64,000 nucleotides of DNA from Tessaracoccus lacteus (GTDB taxonomy: Bacteria; Actinomycetota; Actinomycetes; Propionibacteriales; Propionibacteriaceae). This document shows, in pieces, positions 44,968 through 53,440 of the stretch (the stretch's first letter is position 1; every line of letters starts with the position of its first letter). Position numbers and translations under genes: made by a program. The stretch is taken from assembly GCF_029917005.1 (NCBI RefSeq), contig NZ_CP123967.1:2542001-2606000 (forward strand), read 5' to 3'. Under the pieces are notes generated by a model. It did no database searches and was not told where the DNA came from. It saw nothing but the letters and a program-made list of their open reading frames with translations.

Positions 44968-45990
44968 TCAGGCCATCTTCGTGCCGGCGGAGCGGAGCTG
45001 CTCGCAGGCCTCGACGATGCGCTTGGCCATGCCGGACTCGGCAGCCTTGCCCCAGGCGCGGGGGTCGTACTGCTTCTTGTTGCCGACCTCGCCGTCGATC
45101 TTCAGGACGCCGTCGTAGTTGCGGAACATGTGCTCCACGACCGGACGGGTGAAGGCGTACTGCGTGTCGGTGTCGATGTTCATCTTGATGACGCCGAAGT
45201 CGACCGCGTCGGAGATCTCCTGCGGGGTCGAGCCCGAGCCGCCGTGGAAGACCAGATCGAACGGGGACGCCTTGCCGTACTTGTCGCCGACGGCCTGCTG
45301 GATCTCCTGGAGAACAGCGGGGCGCAGCTTGACGTGGCCCGGCTTGTAGACGCCGTGCACGTTGCCGAACGTCAGGGCCGTCATGTAGCGGCCCTTCTCG
45401 CCCAGGCCGAGGACCTCGGCGGTGCGCATGCCGTCCTCGACGGTGGTGTACAGCTTGTCGTTGATCTCGCCGACGACGCCGTCCTCTTCGCCGCCGACGA
45501 CGCCGACCTCGATCTCGAGGATGATGTTCGCCTTCGCGCAACGGGCGAGGAGCTCGTCAGCGATCTGGAGGTTCTCCTCCATGGGAACGGCCGAGCCGTC
45601 CCACATGTGCGACTGGAACAGGGGCAGCTCGCCGCGGGCGACGCGCTCCTCGGAGATGGCCAGCAGCGGACGCACGAAGGAGTCCAGCTTGTCCTTGGGG
45701 CAGTGGTCGGTGTGCAGGGCGACCGTGACGGGGTAGTTCTTGGCAACTTCCTGCGCGTAGGCCGCGAACGCGGCAGCGCCGGTGACCTTGTCCTTGATGG
45801 TGGGGCCGGACATGTACTCCGCGCCACCGGTCGAGATCTGCAGGATGCCGTCCGAGCCGGCCTCGGTGAAGCCCTGGAGAGCGGCGTTCAGGGTCTGGGA
45901 GGAGGAGACATTGATGGCCGGGTAGGCGAACTTGCCTGCCTTGGCCCGATCGATCATCTCCGCGTAGACCTCGGGAGTTGCAACTGGCAT
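44968..45990 (-). CDS. fba: Class II fructose-bisphosphate aldolase
   Basis: 340 residues, zinc-dependent glycolytic enzyme cleaving fructose-1,6-bisphosphate. [15 protein letters not shown] carries the zinc histidine and catalytic aspartate; [27 protein letters not shown] and [13 protein letters not shown] carry other zinc and phosphate-binding residues. The length and GGSGS loop match the FbaA type. Monocistronic between a terminator and its own promoter; probably the main cellular aldolase. Confidence 0.95.
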   Translation of the reverse strand: MPVATPEVYAEMIDRAKAGKFAYPAINVSSSQTLNAALQGFTEAGSDGILQISTGGAEYMSGPTIKDKVTGAAAFAAYAQEVAKNYPVTVALHTDHCPKDKLDSFVRPLLAISEERVARGELPLFQSHMWDGSAVPMEENLQIADELLARCAKANIILEIEVGVVGGEEDGVVGEINDKLYTTVEDGMRTAEVLGLGEKGRYMTALTFGNVHGVYKPGHVKLRPAVLQEIQQAVGDKYGKASPFDLVFHGGSGSTPQEISDAVDFGVIKMNIDTDTQYAFTRPVVEHMFRNYDGVLKIDGEVGNKKQYDPRAWGKAAESGMAKRIVEACEQLRSAGTKMA

Positions 45991-46094
45991 GGAAGCCTCA
46001 TTTCTTGATGTGAACTCGAAGAATCCTTCAGCGCGCCCAGCCTATCGCGTGCCCCTTGGCAGCCAAAGGGTGACCCTCGCGGGACGGGCGGCGC

Positions 46095-46631
46095 TCAGAC
46101 CACGCGGTCCAGCGCGCTGGTGTCGAGGTGGACGCGTCCGAGCGAATAGGCACGTGCCGCGGAGTCGATGATCTCCGGTGCGGCGTCGATGAACGACACC
46201 GGGACCTTGGCGATGTGGGCTCCGTCGGCCTCGAGCGAGACCGACGGGCCGGCCCCGGACTGGCGACCGACCAGCCTCAGCGCGGACACGTTCTCCCAGG
46301 GGACGCGCGCGGCGACGGGAGTGACGAACTCCACGCCGCGGCCGTCGAGGTAGAACGCCACTCCCTCCTGGATGGCGGCAAGGTCGCGCTTGGCGTTGGC
46401 CAGCCCGACCGCGGACACGACGAGCCAGAAGACCGACGAGGCGGTCCACAGGGCGACGACCACGATGGTCCAGGTGCGCGGCCAGTCGCGGCCGAGGAAG
46501 TAGATGACGAGGCCGAGCACGACGGCGGAGATGACGGTCGAGATGATGCGCCAGCGCAGCGCCGAACGCTGCTGGGTGACGCGGGCGGCGGTGGGCAGCG
46601 GGGTAAGCCCTGCGGCGAATCGCTCTGGCAT
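46095..46631 (-). CDS. Two-TM membrane protein with PH-like domain
   Basis: 178 residues, unknown function. Two membrane segments (about 29-48, IISTVISAVVLGLVIYFLG; and 52-75, TWTIVVVALWTASSVFWLVV) are followed by a soluble beta-rich domain (GVAFYLDGRGVEFVTPVAAR, VPWENVSALRLVG) that resembles bacterial PH-like domains. ATG 46631 is used; a GTG at 46640 is possible. It starts five bases from the methyltransferase stop on the same strand. An imperfect hairpin at 46051-46070 may end its transcript. Confidence 0.7.
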   Translation of the reverse strand: MPERFAAGLTPLPTAARVTQQRSALRWRIISTVISAVVLGLVIYFLGRDWPRTWTIVVVALWTASSVFWLVVSAVGLANAKRDLAAIQEGVAFYLDGRGVEFVTPVAARVPWENVSALRLVGRQSGAGPSVSLEADGAHIAKVPVSFIDAAPEIIDSAARAYSLGRVHLDTSALDRVV

Positions 46632-46636
46632 GCTGC

Positions 46637-47299
46637 TCACTCTACGTCCGCGACGCCGGGTGCCCCGACTTCGACAGGGGGATGCTGCAGGCGCCAGTGG
46701 TACATGGCGATGGCCGCGGCGGCCCCGGCGTTCATCGACCTGGTCGACCCGGTCTGCGTGATGGCGACGAGCGCGTCGCACCCGGCGACCATCACCTCGG
46801 TCAGGCCCGGCCCCTCGGACCCGAAGACCAGGCAGCAGTCGGCGGGGAGTTGTGCCGTCTCCAGCGGCACGGAGCCCGGCAGGTTGTCGACCCCGACGGG
46901 GGTGACGCCGCGCTCGCGGAGCCAGTCGAGCAGCTCGGCCTCGTCGGCGTGGTGGTGGACGTGGAGATAGCGGTCGGTGACCATGGCGCCGCGGCGGTTC
47001 CAGCGCCGCCGGCCGACGATGTGCACCCCGGCGACGTTGAAGGCGTTCGCCGTTCGCACGATGGACCCGATGTTGAAGTCGTGCTCCCAGTTCTGGATGG
47101 CGACGTGCAGCCCACTTCGGCTGTGGTCGAGGTCCGCGACGATCGCCTCGAGGCGCCAGTACCGGTACCGGTCGACGACGTTGCGCCGGTCGCCCCCGGC
47201 GAGCAACTCGGGGTCGAGGCGGTCGTCGTCCGGCCAGGGCTCCGGGTGCGGGCCGACGCCGACCGTCGGTGCGGTGGGGTCGATCAGTGCGTCGCTCAC
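46637..47299 (-). CDS. TrmH/SpoU-family RNA 2'-O-methyltransferase
   Basis: 220 residues. SPOUT knot motifs: motif 1 HDFNIGSIVRTANAFNV, motif 2 LVFGSEGPGL, motif 3 STRSMNAGAAAAIAMYHW, for SAM binding and dimerisation. It methylates a ribose in rRNA or tRNA; the target is unclear. No L30e-like substrate-binding N-terminal domain is evident, only about 50 disordered residues. Upstream of the membrane-protein gene, with which it is probably cotranscribed. Confidence 0.9.
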   Translation of the reverse strand: MSDALIDPTAPTVGVGPHPEPWPDDDRLDPELLAGGDRRNVVDRYRYWRLEAIVADLDHSRSGLHVAIQNWEHDFNIGSIVRTANAFNVAGVHIVGRRRWNRRGAMVTDRYLHVHHHADEAELLDWLRERGVTPVGVDNLPGSVPLETAQLPADCCLVFGSEGPGLTEVMVAGCDALVAITQTGSTRSMNAGAAAAIAMYHWRLQHPPVEVGAPGVADVE

Positions 47300-47315
47300 G
47301 GGTCGAGAGTAACGA

Positions 47316-47347
47316 CGGATCCCCCGCCCTGACGGGCGGGGGATCCG
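47316..47347 (-). terminator. Terminator of the YceI gene
   Basis: CGGATCCCCCGCCC (47316-47329) pairs exactly with GGGCGGGGGATCCG (47334-47347), a 14-bp stem with a TGAC loop. It lies 21 bases downstream of the yceI stop and just upstream of the methyltransferase start. Confidence 0.88.
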
Positions 47348-47368
47348 AAGGTGGCAGTCAGATCAGGC

Positions 47369-47911
47369 TCAGGCCTGGGCGATCGCGGAGATCTCCAGCT
47401 CGAGGGTGACCTTGTCGGAGACGAGGAAGCCGCCGGTCTCCAGGGCAGCGTTCCAGGTCAGGCCGAAGTCGGAGCGGAGCACCTGCACGGAGCCCTCGAA
47501 GCCGACGCGGGTGTTGCCGAAGGGGTCCTTGGCCTCGCCCTGGTATTCCAGCGGGAAGGTGACGGAGCGGGTGACGTCCTTGATGGTCATGTCGCCGGTG
47601 ACCTCGACGACGTCGCCCTTGACGGCGAAGTCGGTGCCCTTGAACGTGATGTAGGGGAACTGCTCGGCGTCGAAGAAGTCGCCGGAGCGAAGGTGCGCGT
47701 CACGGTCGGCGTTGCGGGTGTCGACCGAGGCGGTCTCGATCTTGACGTCGAGAGAGGAGGCGGCCGGGTTGGCGGCGTCGACGACGGCGGAGCCTTCGAA
47801 CTTCTCGAAGGAGCCGCGGACCTTGGTCACCATCGCGTGGCGGGTCACGAACGACAGGGTCGTGTGGGTGGGATCGAGAACGAGGGTGCCCTTGAGATCG
47901 GCGAGGCTCAT
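47369..47911 (-). CDS. YceI-family protein
   Basis: 180 residues, lipocalin-like barrel that binds isoprenoids or similar hydrophobic ligands. LVLDPTHTTLSFVTRHAMVT followed by KVRGSFEKFEG, then HLRSGDFFDAEQFPYITFKG and DMTIKDVTRSVTFPLEY, are the standard motifs. No signal peptide with the chosen ATG 47911 (AAAGGA upstream), so cytoplasmic. Typically annotated as a stress or polyisoprenoid-binding protein. Confidence 0.92.
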   Translation of the reverse strand: MSLADLKGTLVLDPTHTTLSFVTRHAMVTKVRGSFEKFEGSAVVDAANPAASSLDVKIETASVDTRNADRDAHLRSGDFFDAEQFPYITFKGTDFAVKGDVVEVTGDMTIKDVTRSVTFPLEYQGEAKDPFGNTRVGFEGSVQVLRSDFGLTWNAALETGGFLVSDKVTLELEISAIAQA

Positions 47912-48067
47912 GTTGGTGTCCTTTCGGGGTTGTTGACACAACCGTAGCTCAGTTTGATTGATGTTTCAACCACCTGGAGGGATTTCACCCAAGGCGAACA
48001 GTTCTGGGGTGTGGGATACCTCCCGGCGGTTTCGGGTCCAGAGTGAAGCCAGGCGTACCGTAGGCAC

Positions 48068-48751
48068 GTGACGACATTGGTCCCCCTGCTCCTGCCCGCC
48101 TGGATGGACCCCGAGTTCCTCATCAACGCGATGGGCAACTGGGCGCTCTGGGGCTGCGCGCTGGTCATCTTCGCCGAGTGCGGCCTCTTCTCGATCCTGC
48201 CCGGCGACTCGCTGCTGTTCACCGTCGGGATGTTCGCCGCGCTCGGCAGCATCAGCTTCGGCGGCCCGATGCCGACGCTGATCGTCTCGGCACTGGTGCT
48301 GACCTGTGCCGCGATCGCGGGCAACGTCGCGGGCTACTGGCTGGGCACCGTCGTCGGGCCGCCGATCTTCAAACCGCGCGACGGGCTGATGGGCAAGGTC
48401 CTCGACCCCAGGCACGTCGCCCGGACGCACGCGTTCTTCGACCGCCACGGGCCCAAGGCCCTGATCCTGGCGCGCTTCGTGCCCATCGTGCGGACGATCG
48501 TGACGCTGGTGGCGGGCGTCGCGGGTATGCCCTTCCGGCGGTTCATCTCCTACACCGCGATCGGCGGGGCCCTGTGGGGCGTCGGCGTCACGACGCTGGG
48601 GTACTTCCTCGGTCGCGTCGAGCTGATCCGCGACCACATCGACGCCGTGCTGGTCCTCATCGTGCTCGTCTCGCTGGTCCCGATGGGAATCGAGTTCGCC
48701 CTCCAGCGCCTCAAGGCGCGGAAGGGCGAATCGGAGGGTGTGGCTGCCTGA
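48068..48751 (+). CDS. DedA-family membrane protein
   Basis: 227 residues. The SNARE-associated/DedA fold: FAECGLFSILPGDSLLFTVG (charged re-entrant region), NVAGYWLGTVVGPPIF, FFDRHGPKALILARFVPIVR followed by TIVTLVAGVAGM, the family hallmark, and two final membrane segments. These proteins act as lipid flippases or scramblases, including undecaprenyl phosphate recycling. Start GTG 48068. Convergent with LemA, with only six bases between stops. Confidence 0.93.
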   Translation: MTTLVPLLLPAWMDPEFLINAMGNWALWGCALVIFAECGLFSILPGDSLLFTVGMFAALGSISFGGPMPTLIVSALVLTCAAIAGNVAGYWLGTVVGPPIFKPRDGLMGKVLDPRHVARTHAFFDRHGPKALILARFVPIVRTIVTLVAGVAGMPFRRFISYTAIGGALWGVGVTTLGYFLGRVELIRDHIDAVLVLIVLVSLVPMGIEFALQRLKARKGESEGVAA

Positions 48752-48757
48752 GCGGGC

Positions 48758-49483
48758 TCAGCCCTGGAACGGACCCTTGTTCTGGTTCTCCCGGGCGAAC
48801 GGGTCCGTGGAGATCTGCGGGGGCGCCGACGGCGGCTGCACGGGGGGCTGCTGGGTGTTGGTCGGCAGCTGCTGCGGCTCGGTCGAACCTGCGGGCCGCT
48901 GCGAGATCTCGCCGAAGTTCACGCCGGGCGCCTGTCGCACCGCCGGGTCGTTGACCTCGAAGTACGTGGCCTTCTCGAACTTGGCGAAGCCCGCGATGAC
49001 GTTGGTGGGCACAGAGTCGATCTTGGTGTTGTACTCGCGCACGTTGGCGTTGTAGAAGCGACGCGCGGCGGCGATGCGGTCCTCGGTGTCGGTCAGCTCG
49101 CGCTGCAGCTCGAGGAAATTGGTGTTGGACTTCAGATCGGGGTACGCCTCGACCGACACCATGAGGCCGTGCACGGCCTGCGTCAGCTCCTGCTCGACCG
49201 CGGCGCGCTCCTGCGTCGGAGCACCCTGCGCGGACGCGGCCAGCTGGCGGGCCTGGTTGCGCAGCGCGGTGATCTGCTCGAGAGTGTTGCGCTCGTGGGC
49301 CGCGTAGCCGCGCACGGTCTCGACCAGGTTCGGGATCAGGTCGTAGCGGCGGTTGAGTTCGACGTCGATCTGACGCCACGACTCCTGGATCACGTTGCGG
49401 CTGCGTACGAACGAGTTGTACGAGCCGACGCCCCAGGCGATGATGCCGACGATGACGACGAGAACGATGATGAGGGCGATCAC
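48758..49483 (-). CDS. LemA-family protein
   Basis: 241 residues. N-terminal membrane segment (VIALIIVLVVIVGIIAWGVG) followed by the helical LemA domain (SYNSFVRSRNVIQESWRQID, RYDLIPNLVETVRGYAAHE, YPDLKSNTNFLELQRELTDT, YNANVREYNTKIDSVPTNVI) and a Pro/Gln-rich tail of about 40 residues. The start is GTG 49483, because AGGAGG sits six bases before it; the frame extends to 49537 without a ribosome site. Function in the family is unclear. Confidence 0.92.
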   Translation of the reverse strand: MIALIIVLVVIVGIIAWGVGSYNSFVRSRNVIQESWRQIDVELNRRYDLIPNLVETVRGYAAHERNTLEQITALRNQARQLAASAQGAPTQERAAVEQELTQAVHGLMVSVEAYPDLKSNTNFLELQRELTDTEDRIAAARRFYNANVREYNTKIDSVPTNVIAGFAKFEKATYFEVNDPAVRQAPGVNFGEISQRPAGSTEPQQLPTNTQQPPVQPPSAPPQISTDPFARENQNKGPFQG

Positions 49484-49560
49484 GGTTGGCCTCCTAGTAG
49501 GTCGCCCTTCACGGTAGCCGACCTGACCGTCCGTCAAAAGGGGAACCGCCCTTGACGGGG

Positions 49561-50100
49561 CTAGAGCCCCAGGTCCTCCAGACCGACGGCGAAGCGGTAC
49601 TCCAGCCCTGCCTCGGCCACGCGCTCCGCGGCCCCCGTGGCGCGGTCGACGACCACGGCGACGGCGACGACGGTGCCCCCGGCCTCGCGGACCGCCTCGA
49701 CCGCGGTCAACGCCGAGCCGCCCGTGGTGGAGGTGTCTTCGACGACCAGCACGCGGCGGCCGGCGACGTCGGTGCCCTCGATGCGGCGCTGGAGCCCGTG
49801 CGCCTTCGCCTCCTTGCGCACGACGAAGGCGTCGAGTCGCCCGCCCGCGGCCGCCCTTGCGTGGAGCATCGCGGTGGCGACGGGGTCGGCGCCGAGCGTC
49901 AGCCCGCCGACGGCGTCGAAGTCGAGGTCGGCGACGAGCTCGTTCATGACGCGCCCGACGATGGGCGACGCGACGCCGTCGAGCGTGACGCGACGCATGT
50001 CGACGTAGTAGTCGGCCTCCTTGCCGGAGGCGAGGGTGACCTTGCCGCGGACCACGGCGAGGTTCCCGATGTGCGAGATGAGTTCGGTGCGGTCGGTCAT
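49561..50100 (-). CDS. pyrE: Orotate phosphoribosyltransferase
   Basis: 179 residues. Joins orotate and PRPP to make OMP in pyrimidine synthesis. The substrate loop YYVDMRRVTLDG, the catalytic loop with Lys (FVVRKEAKAHG) and the PRPP motif VLVVEDTSTTGGSALTAV are all present. ATG 50100 overlaps the stop of the sortase-like gene (ATGA); the extended frame upstream is not used. pyrE coupled to a sortase-like gene and a methyltransferase-fold gene is an unusual setting for a pyrimidine gene. Confidence 0.94.
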   Translation of the reverse strand: MTDRTELISHIGNLAVVRGKVTLASGKEADYYVDMRRVTLDGVASPIVGRVMNELVADLDFDAVGGLTLGADPVATAMLHARAAAGGRLDAFVVRKEAKAHGLQRRIEGTDVAGRRVLVVEDTSTTGGSALTAVEAVREAGGTVVAVAVVVDRATGAAERVAEAGLEYRFAVGLEDLGL

Positions 50101-50780
50101 GGCGTCTCCGTCTTCGTCAGGGTGCCGAAGCCCACGGAGCGGTCGCCCGTGGGCACGAGGTCTTCGGCGGTGGTCAGGGTCAGGAAGGCCTGCGTCGGCA
50201 CGATGTCGACGTGGCCGGGCACGGGGTCGAGGACCCACGAGTCGTCGGAGGCGACCGTCAGGTCGGCGGGGGCGACGGTGAGCGTGTACGTGAACGTCGC
50301 CTCGGGCGTCTCGATGATCACCTGGTCGCCGGCGGCCAGGCTCATGACGTCGCGCAGGAAGGCTCCGCCGGTGACACGGTTTCCGGCCAGCGCGAAGTTG
50401 CCCGCCTGGCCGGGGAGCGACGTGCCGGGATACCAGCCGAGCCCGCGGTCCAGGTCGGAGGGCTCGACGCCCGCGATGACGGGCGCCTCCAGGCCGATGG
50501 CGGGGATGCGCAAGATCCAGGCGGCGGTCCCGGTGGCGGGCCGGGCGACCTGCGGCGCCTCGTCCGTCTCGATGGCGGTCGGGGTCGCCTCGGCGATGGC
50601 GTTCCGCAGGCCAACCAGCTCGTCGGCCGCGGCCCGCTGGGCGAGCACGTTGCTGCCCCAGTAGCTCCAGGCGATCCAGCCGCCGAGAGAGAGGGCTGCG
50701 ATCGCCAGGGCGATGAGGAACACCGCAAGCGGGGAGGTGCCTCGCTTCCCGGTCTTCTTCTTCGCCTGCACGGGCCCCAT
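50097..50780 (-). CDS. Class E-like sortase homologue lacking catalytic His and Cys
   Basis: 227 residues from ATG 50780. Basic N-terminus, one membrane segment (about 17-40), then a sortase beta-barrel: AAWILRIPAIGLEAPVIAGV, GWYPGTSLPGQAGNFALAGN, GDQVIIETPEATFTYTLTV, FLTLTTAEDL. In active sortases the histidine is in a GHR-type motif and the cysteine in a TLTTC-type motif. Here these read AGNR (N134) and TLTTAED (A205); only the arginine (GDRSVGFG, R214) seems kept. The protein should not transpeptidate. It may bind a sorting signal or be a structural wall protein. Alternative start ATG 50855 overlaps the next gene. Confidence 0.82.
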   Translation of the reverse strand: MGPVQAKKKTGKRGTSPLAVFLIALAIAALSLGGWIAWSYWGSNVLAQRAAADELVGLRNAIAEATPTAIETDEAPQVARPATGTAAWILRIPAIGLEAPVIAGVEPSDLDRGLGWYPGTSLPGQAGNFALAGNRVTGGAFLRDVMSLAAGDQVIIETPEATFTYTLTVAPADLTVASDDSWVLDPVPGHVDIVPTQAFLTLTTAEDLVPTGDRSVGFGTLTKTETP

Positions 50781-50814
50781 TCTTGCAGGTCCGTCGTTGG
50801 GCACGGCGCGCCGC

Positions 50815-51621
50815 CTACCAGCCTCGGCCGCGCGGGCCCGGCGAGGTGGTCGCATCGTCGTCGGTCATGGGTTCGGCGCCGCCCGGCCAGTCGCGGGCCC
50901 GTGCGCCGACGATCCAGCGGTAGCCGATGGTCAGCCCGGCTGAGGCCCGTTCGATCGCCGCGGTGTCGGCCCGCTTGTCGCTGGCCGCGAGGACGACGTT
51001 GCCGAACCGTTTTCCCTTCATGACGACGGGTTCCATGCCGACGATCAGGTTGCGCCAGCGGGCCGACAGCCCTGCCGCCAGGCCCTTCGCCCATTCGAAC
51101 GGCGCTCGGTCGGTGACGTTGTAGATGACGACGGCGTCGCCGCGGCTCACCCTGCGCAGCTGGTCGAGGCACTCGACGGTGGCGAGTTCGCCCGGCACGC
51201 TCGGCCCGTCGAACGCGTCGACGATGATGACGTCCGCCCACGCCTCCGGCATCGCGGCCAGCCCCGCGCGGCCGTCGACGTCGCGGACCTTGATGCCCGA
51301 GCGGGGAGGCAGCGGGATCTTGCGCCGGACCTCGGCGGTCAGCTCGACGTCCGGCTCGCACACGACCTGCGCCGTGCCGGGGCGGCGCCAGGCCACCCAG
51401 CGGGGTAGCGACATGCCCGCGCCGCCGATGTGCACGATGCGCAGCCGATGGTCGGCTGGCGTGTCGAGCACGGTGTGGTCGAGGACCATCGCGATGTGCT
51501 GGACGTACTCGAAGGCGAGGAAGTCCGGGCGCGACGGGTCGACCCAGGACTGCTGGGTGGGGCCGAACCGGACCCAGAACGCGCCGGGGACGTCGCGGTC
51601 GGGGGCAAGGCGCTCGCTCAT
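50815..51621 (-). CDS. Spermidine synthase-like methyltransferase-fold protein
   Basis: 268 residues. Rossmann-type core resembling polyamine aminopropyltransferases: VHIGGAGMSLPRWVAWRRPG, VVCEPDVELTAEVR, GRAGLAAMPEAWADVIIVDA. The second Gly-rich and Asp positions fit SAM or decarboxylated SAM binding, but the proton-acceptor and polyamine sites are not evident, so the activity is unknown. ATG 51621 is used. Upstream of the sortase homologue with a 34-base gap, likely the same transcript. Confidence 0.78.
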   Translation of the reverse strand: MSERLAPDRDVPGAFWVRFGPTQQSWVDPSRPDFLAFEYVQHIAMVLDHTVLDTPADHRLRIVHIGGAGMSLPRWVAWRRPGTAQVVCEPDVELTAEVRRKIPLPPRSGIKVRDVDGRAGLAAMPEAWADVIIVDAFDGPSVPGELATVECLDQLRRVSRGDAVVIYNVTDRAPFEWAKGLAAGLSARWRNLIVGMEPVVMKGKRFGNVVLAASDKRADTAAIERASAGLTIGYRWIVGARARDWPGGAEPMTDDDATTSPGPRGRGW

Positions 51622-51652
51622 GGGCGAGACCCTACCGGCCGCCCGCGAGCGG

Positions 51653-51949
51653 TCAGAGGTCGACGACCTCGAACTCCAGGAGCTGCGCGCCGCTGGCCAC
51701 GGGCCGCCGCTCGGCGCCGCCCGCGTGGGCCGCGCGCGCACCGTTGTCGCGCCACGCGACGAAGTCCTCCTCGGTGGCCCACTGCGTCAGGACGAAGTAG
51801 CGCGACTCCCCCGCGACGGGACGCAGCAGTTGGAACCCGAGGAACCCCGGGGACCCGTCGACGGCGTGCCGACGCGCCGCGAAGCGCTTCTCCAGCTCCG
51901 GTCCGGCACCCTCGGGCACCTCGATGGCGTTGATCTTGACGACGGCCAC
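51653..51949 (-). CDS. MhuD/IsdG-like heme-degrading monooxygenase
   Basis: 98 residues, dimeric alpha-beta barrel (ABM domain). Asn7 (VKIN), Trp66 (EDFVAWRD) and His75 (ARAAHAG) occupy the same numbered positions as the catalytic Asn, Trp and heme-ligating His of mycobacterial MhuD (numbers recalled). This argues for heme oxygenation and iron release rather than quinone monooxygenase activity. GTG 51949 has GGAGGAG five bases upstream. It precedes the spermidine-synthase-like gene with a 31-base gap. Confidence 0.87.
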   Translation of the reverse strand: MAVVKINAIEVPEGAGPELEKRFAARRHAVDGSPGFLGFQLLRPVAGESRYFVLTQWATEEDFVAWRDNGARAAHAGGAERRPVASGAQLLEFEVVDL

Positions 51950-52040
51950 GTCTACTCCTCCCGCGGGGCCGCATCGGCCCCGGTTCGCCCCGAGGCTACC
52001 GGCAGGGGCCCGCCCGCGGCGGCGATACTCTGACTGCGCC

Positions 52041-53348
52041 ATGAATCTCACGCGCCGCATCCTGTCCCTCGCCGTCCCCGCCTTCGCCGCGTTGCTGGCG
52101 CAGCCGCTGATGGTGCTGGCCGACACCTGGATCGTCGGCCGGCTCGGCACCCTGCAGCTGGCCGGCCTCGGCGTCGGCAGCGGCCTGCTACTGACCGCCG
52201 TCGGGCTGTGCATCTTCCTGGCCTACGGGTCGACGTCGGTCGTCGGCCGGTACGTCGGCGCGGGCGAGCGCCGCCGCGGGCTCGAGCTGGGGATCCAGGC
52301 GATGTGGCTCGCGTTCGCCATCGGGGCCGTCGTCGCGGTGGTCATGTGGCCGTTGGTGCCGTGGCTGTGCGCGGCGCTGGGCGCTTCCGGTGACGTCCTC
52401 CCCTACGCCGTGACCTACCTGAGATGGTCGCTCCCCGGCCTGCCGCTCATGCTCGTCACGCTCGCGGCGACGGGCACCTTCCGCGGGTTCTCCGACGCCC
52501 GGACCCCACTGGCGCTGTCGGTGTCCGCCGCCGCTGCCAACTTCGTGCTCAACCTCGGCTTCGTGTTCGGCCTCCAGCTCGGCATCGCCGGAGCGGCGCT
52601 CGGTACGGCCGTCGCCGAGAGCGGCATGGGGCTGACGGCCGCCTGGCTGGTGTGGCGACGCGCCAGGCCGACGGGCGCCCGGCTCGCGCCGCACTGGGGA
52701 GACATGGCGATGAGCCTCGGGATCGGGTTCCCGCTCTGGCTGCGGACCGTGACGCTGCGGGCCGCGTTGCTCATCACGACCTACGTCGCAGCCCGGCAGG
52801 GCGCCGAGGCGCTCGCGGCCCACGTGATCGCGATGAACGTGTGGAATCTGCTGGCCTATGCCCTGGATGCCCTCGCCATCGCGGGCCAGACGATCATCGC
52901 CACCGCGCTCGGGGCGGGCGACCGGTCCGGGGCGCGGCACTTCACCCGCGTGATGACCCGATGGTCGGTGGGCGCCGGGGCCGTGCTGGGACTCGCCGCC
53001 ATCGTGTTGCGGGGCCCGATCGCCTGGCTGTTCTCCACCGACGACGCGGTGCGCGGGATCGTCGCGTCGCTGCTGCTCGTCGTCGGCGCCACGCTGGCGC
53101 TCGCGGGCTACGTCTATCTCCTCGACGGTGTGCTGATCGGGGCCGGCGACGGCGCCTACCTGGCGAAGGCGGGCCTGATCACGCTCGTGGTCTACGCACC
53201 GCTGGCGCTCATCGCCCTGCTGCTGCCCACCGGCCTGCCGGCGCTGCTGTGGCTCTGGGGGTCGTTCACGCTCGGCTTCATGGGCGCCCGGGCCGTGACG
53301 CTGGGGCTGCGGGCCCGCGGGGACGGGTGGATGAAGAGCGGGCTGTGA
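52041..53348 (+). CDS. MATE-family multidrug/cation efflux protein
   Basis: 435 residues with about twelve membrane segments in two six-helix halves. The N-terminal LAVPAFAALLAQPLMVLADT followed by WIVGRLGTLQLAGL is the usual MATE beginning; SLPGLPLMLVTLAATGTFRG followed by FSDARTPL and ALDALAIAGQTIIATALGAG are conserved loops. This DinF-like branch exports drugs, dyes or oxidised metabolites by Na+ or H+ antiport. ATG 52041; the frame upstream is antisense to the heme oxygenase gene and is not used. Confidence 0.92.
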   Translation: MNLTRRILSLAVPAFAALLAQPLMVLADTWIVGRLGTLQLAGLGVGSGLLLTAVGLCIFLAYGSTSVVGRYVGAGERRRGLELGIQAMWLAFAIGAVVAVVMWPLVPWLCAALGASGDVLPYAVTYLRWSLPGLPLMLVTLAATGTFRGFSDARTPLALSVSAAAANFVLNLGFVFGLQLGIAGAALGTAVAESGMGLTAAWLVWRRARPTGARLAPHWGDMAMSLGIGFPLWLRTVTLRAALLITTYVAARQGAEALAAHVIAMNVWNLLAYALDALAIAGQTIIATALGAGDRSGARHFTRVMTRWSVGAGAVLGLAAIVLRGPIAWLFSTDDAVRGIVASLLLVVGATLALAGYVYLLDGVLIGAGDGAYLAKAGLITLVVYAPLALIALLLPTGLPALLWLWGSFTLGFMGARAVTLGLRARGDGWMKSGL

Positions 53349-53440
53349 CCGCTCCCGACGCGCCCCTCCGGCCGGACCACCACACGCGCCCGGGCCGCGG
53401 GGCCGGGGAGACCTGACCCCGCCACGGCTAGCGTCGAGGC

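Noticed and set aside
44968-45990. Class II aldolase as the missing L-fuculose-phosphate aldolase
   Set aside because: The motifs and 340-residue length match FbaA; FucA enzymes are about 215 residues with a different fold signature, and the gene is not in the fucose operon.
46051-46070. Imperfect CCCTTGG/CCAAAGGG hairpin as a terminator
   Set aside because: Short and mismatched, with no T-run; mentioned under the neighbouring gene but too weak for its own entry.
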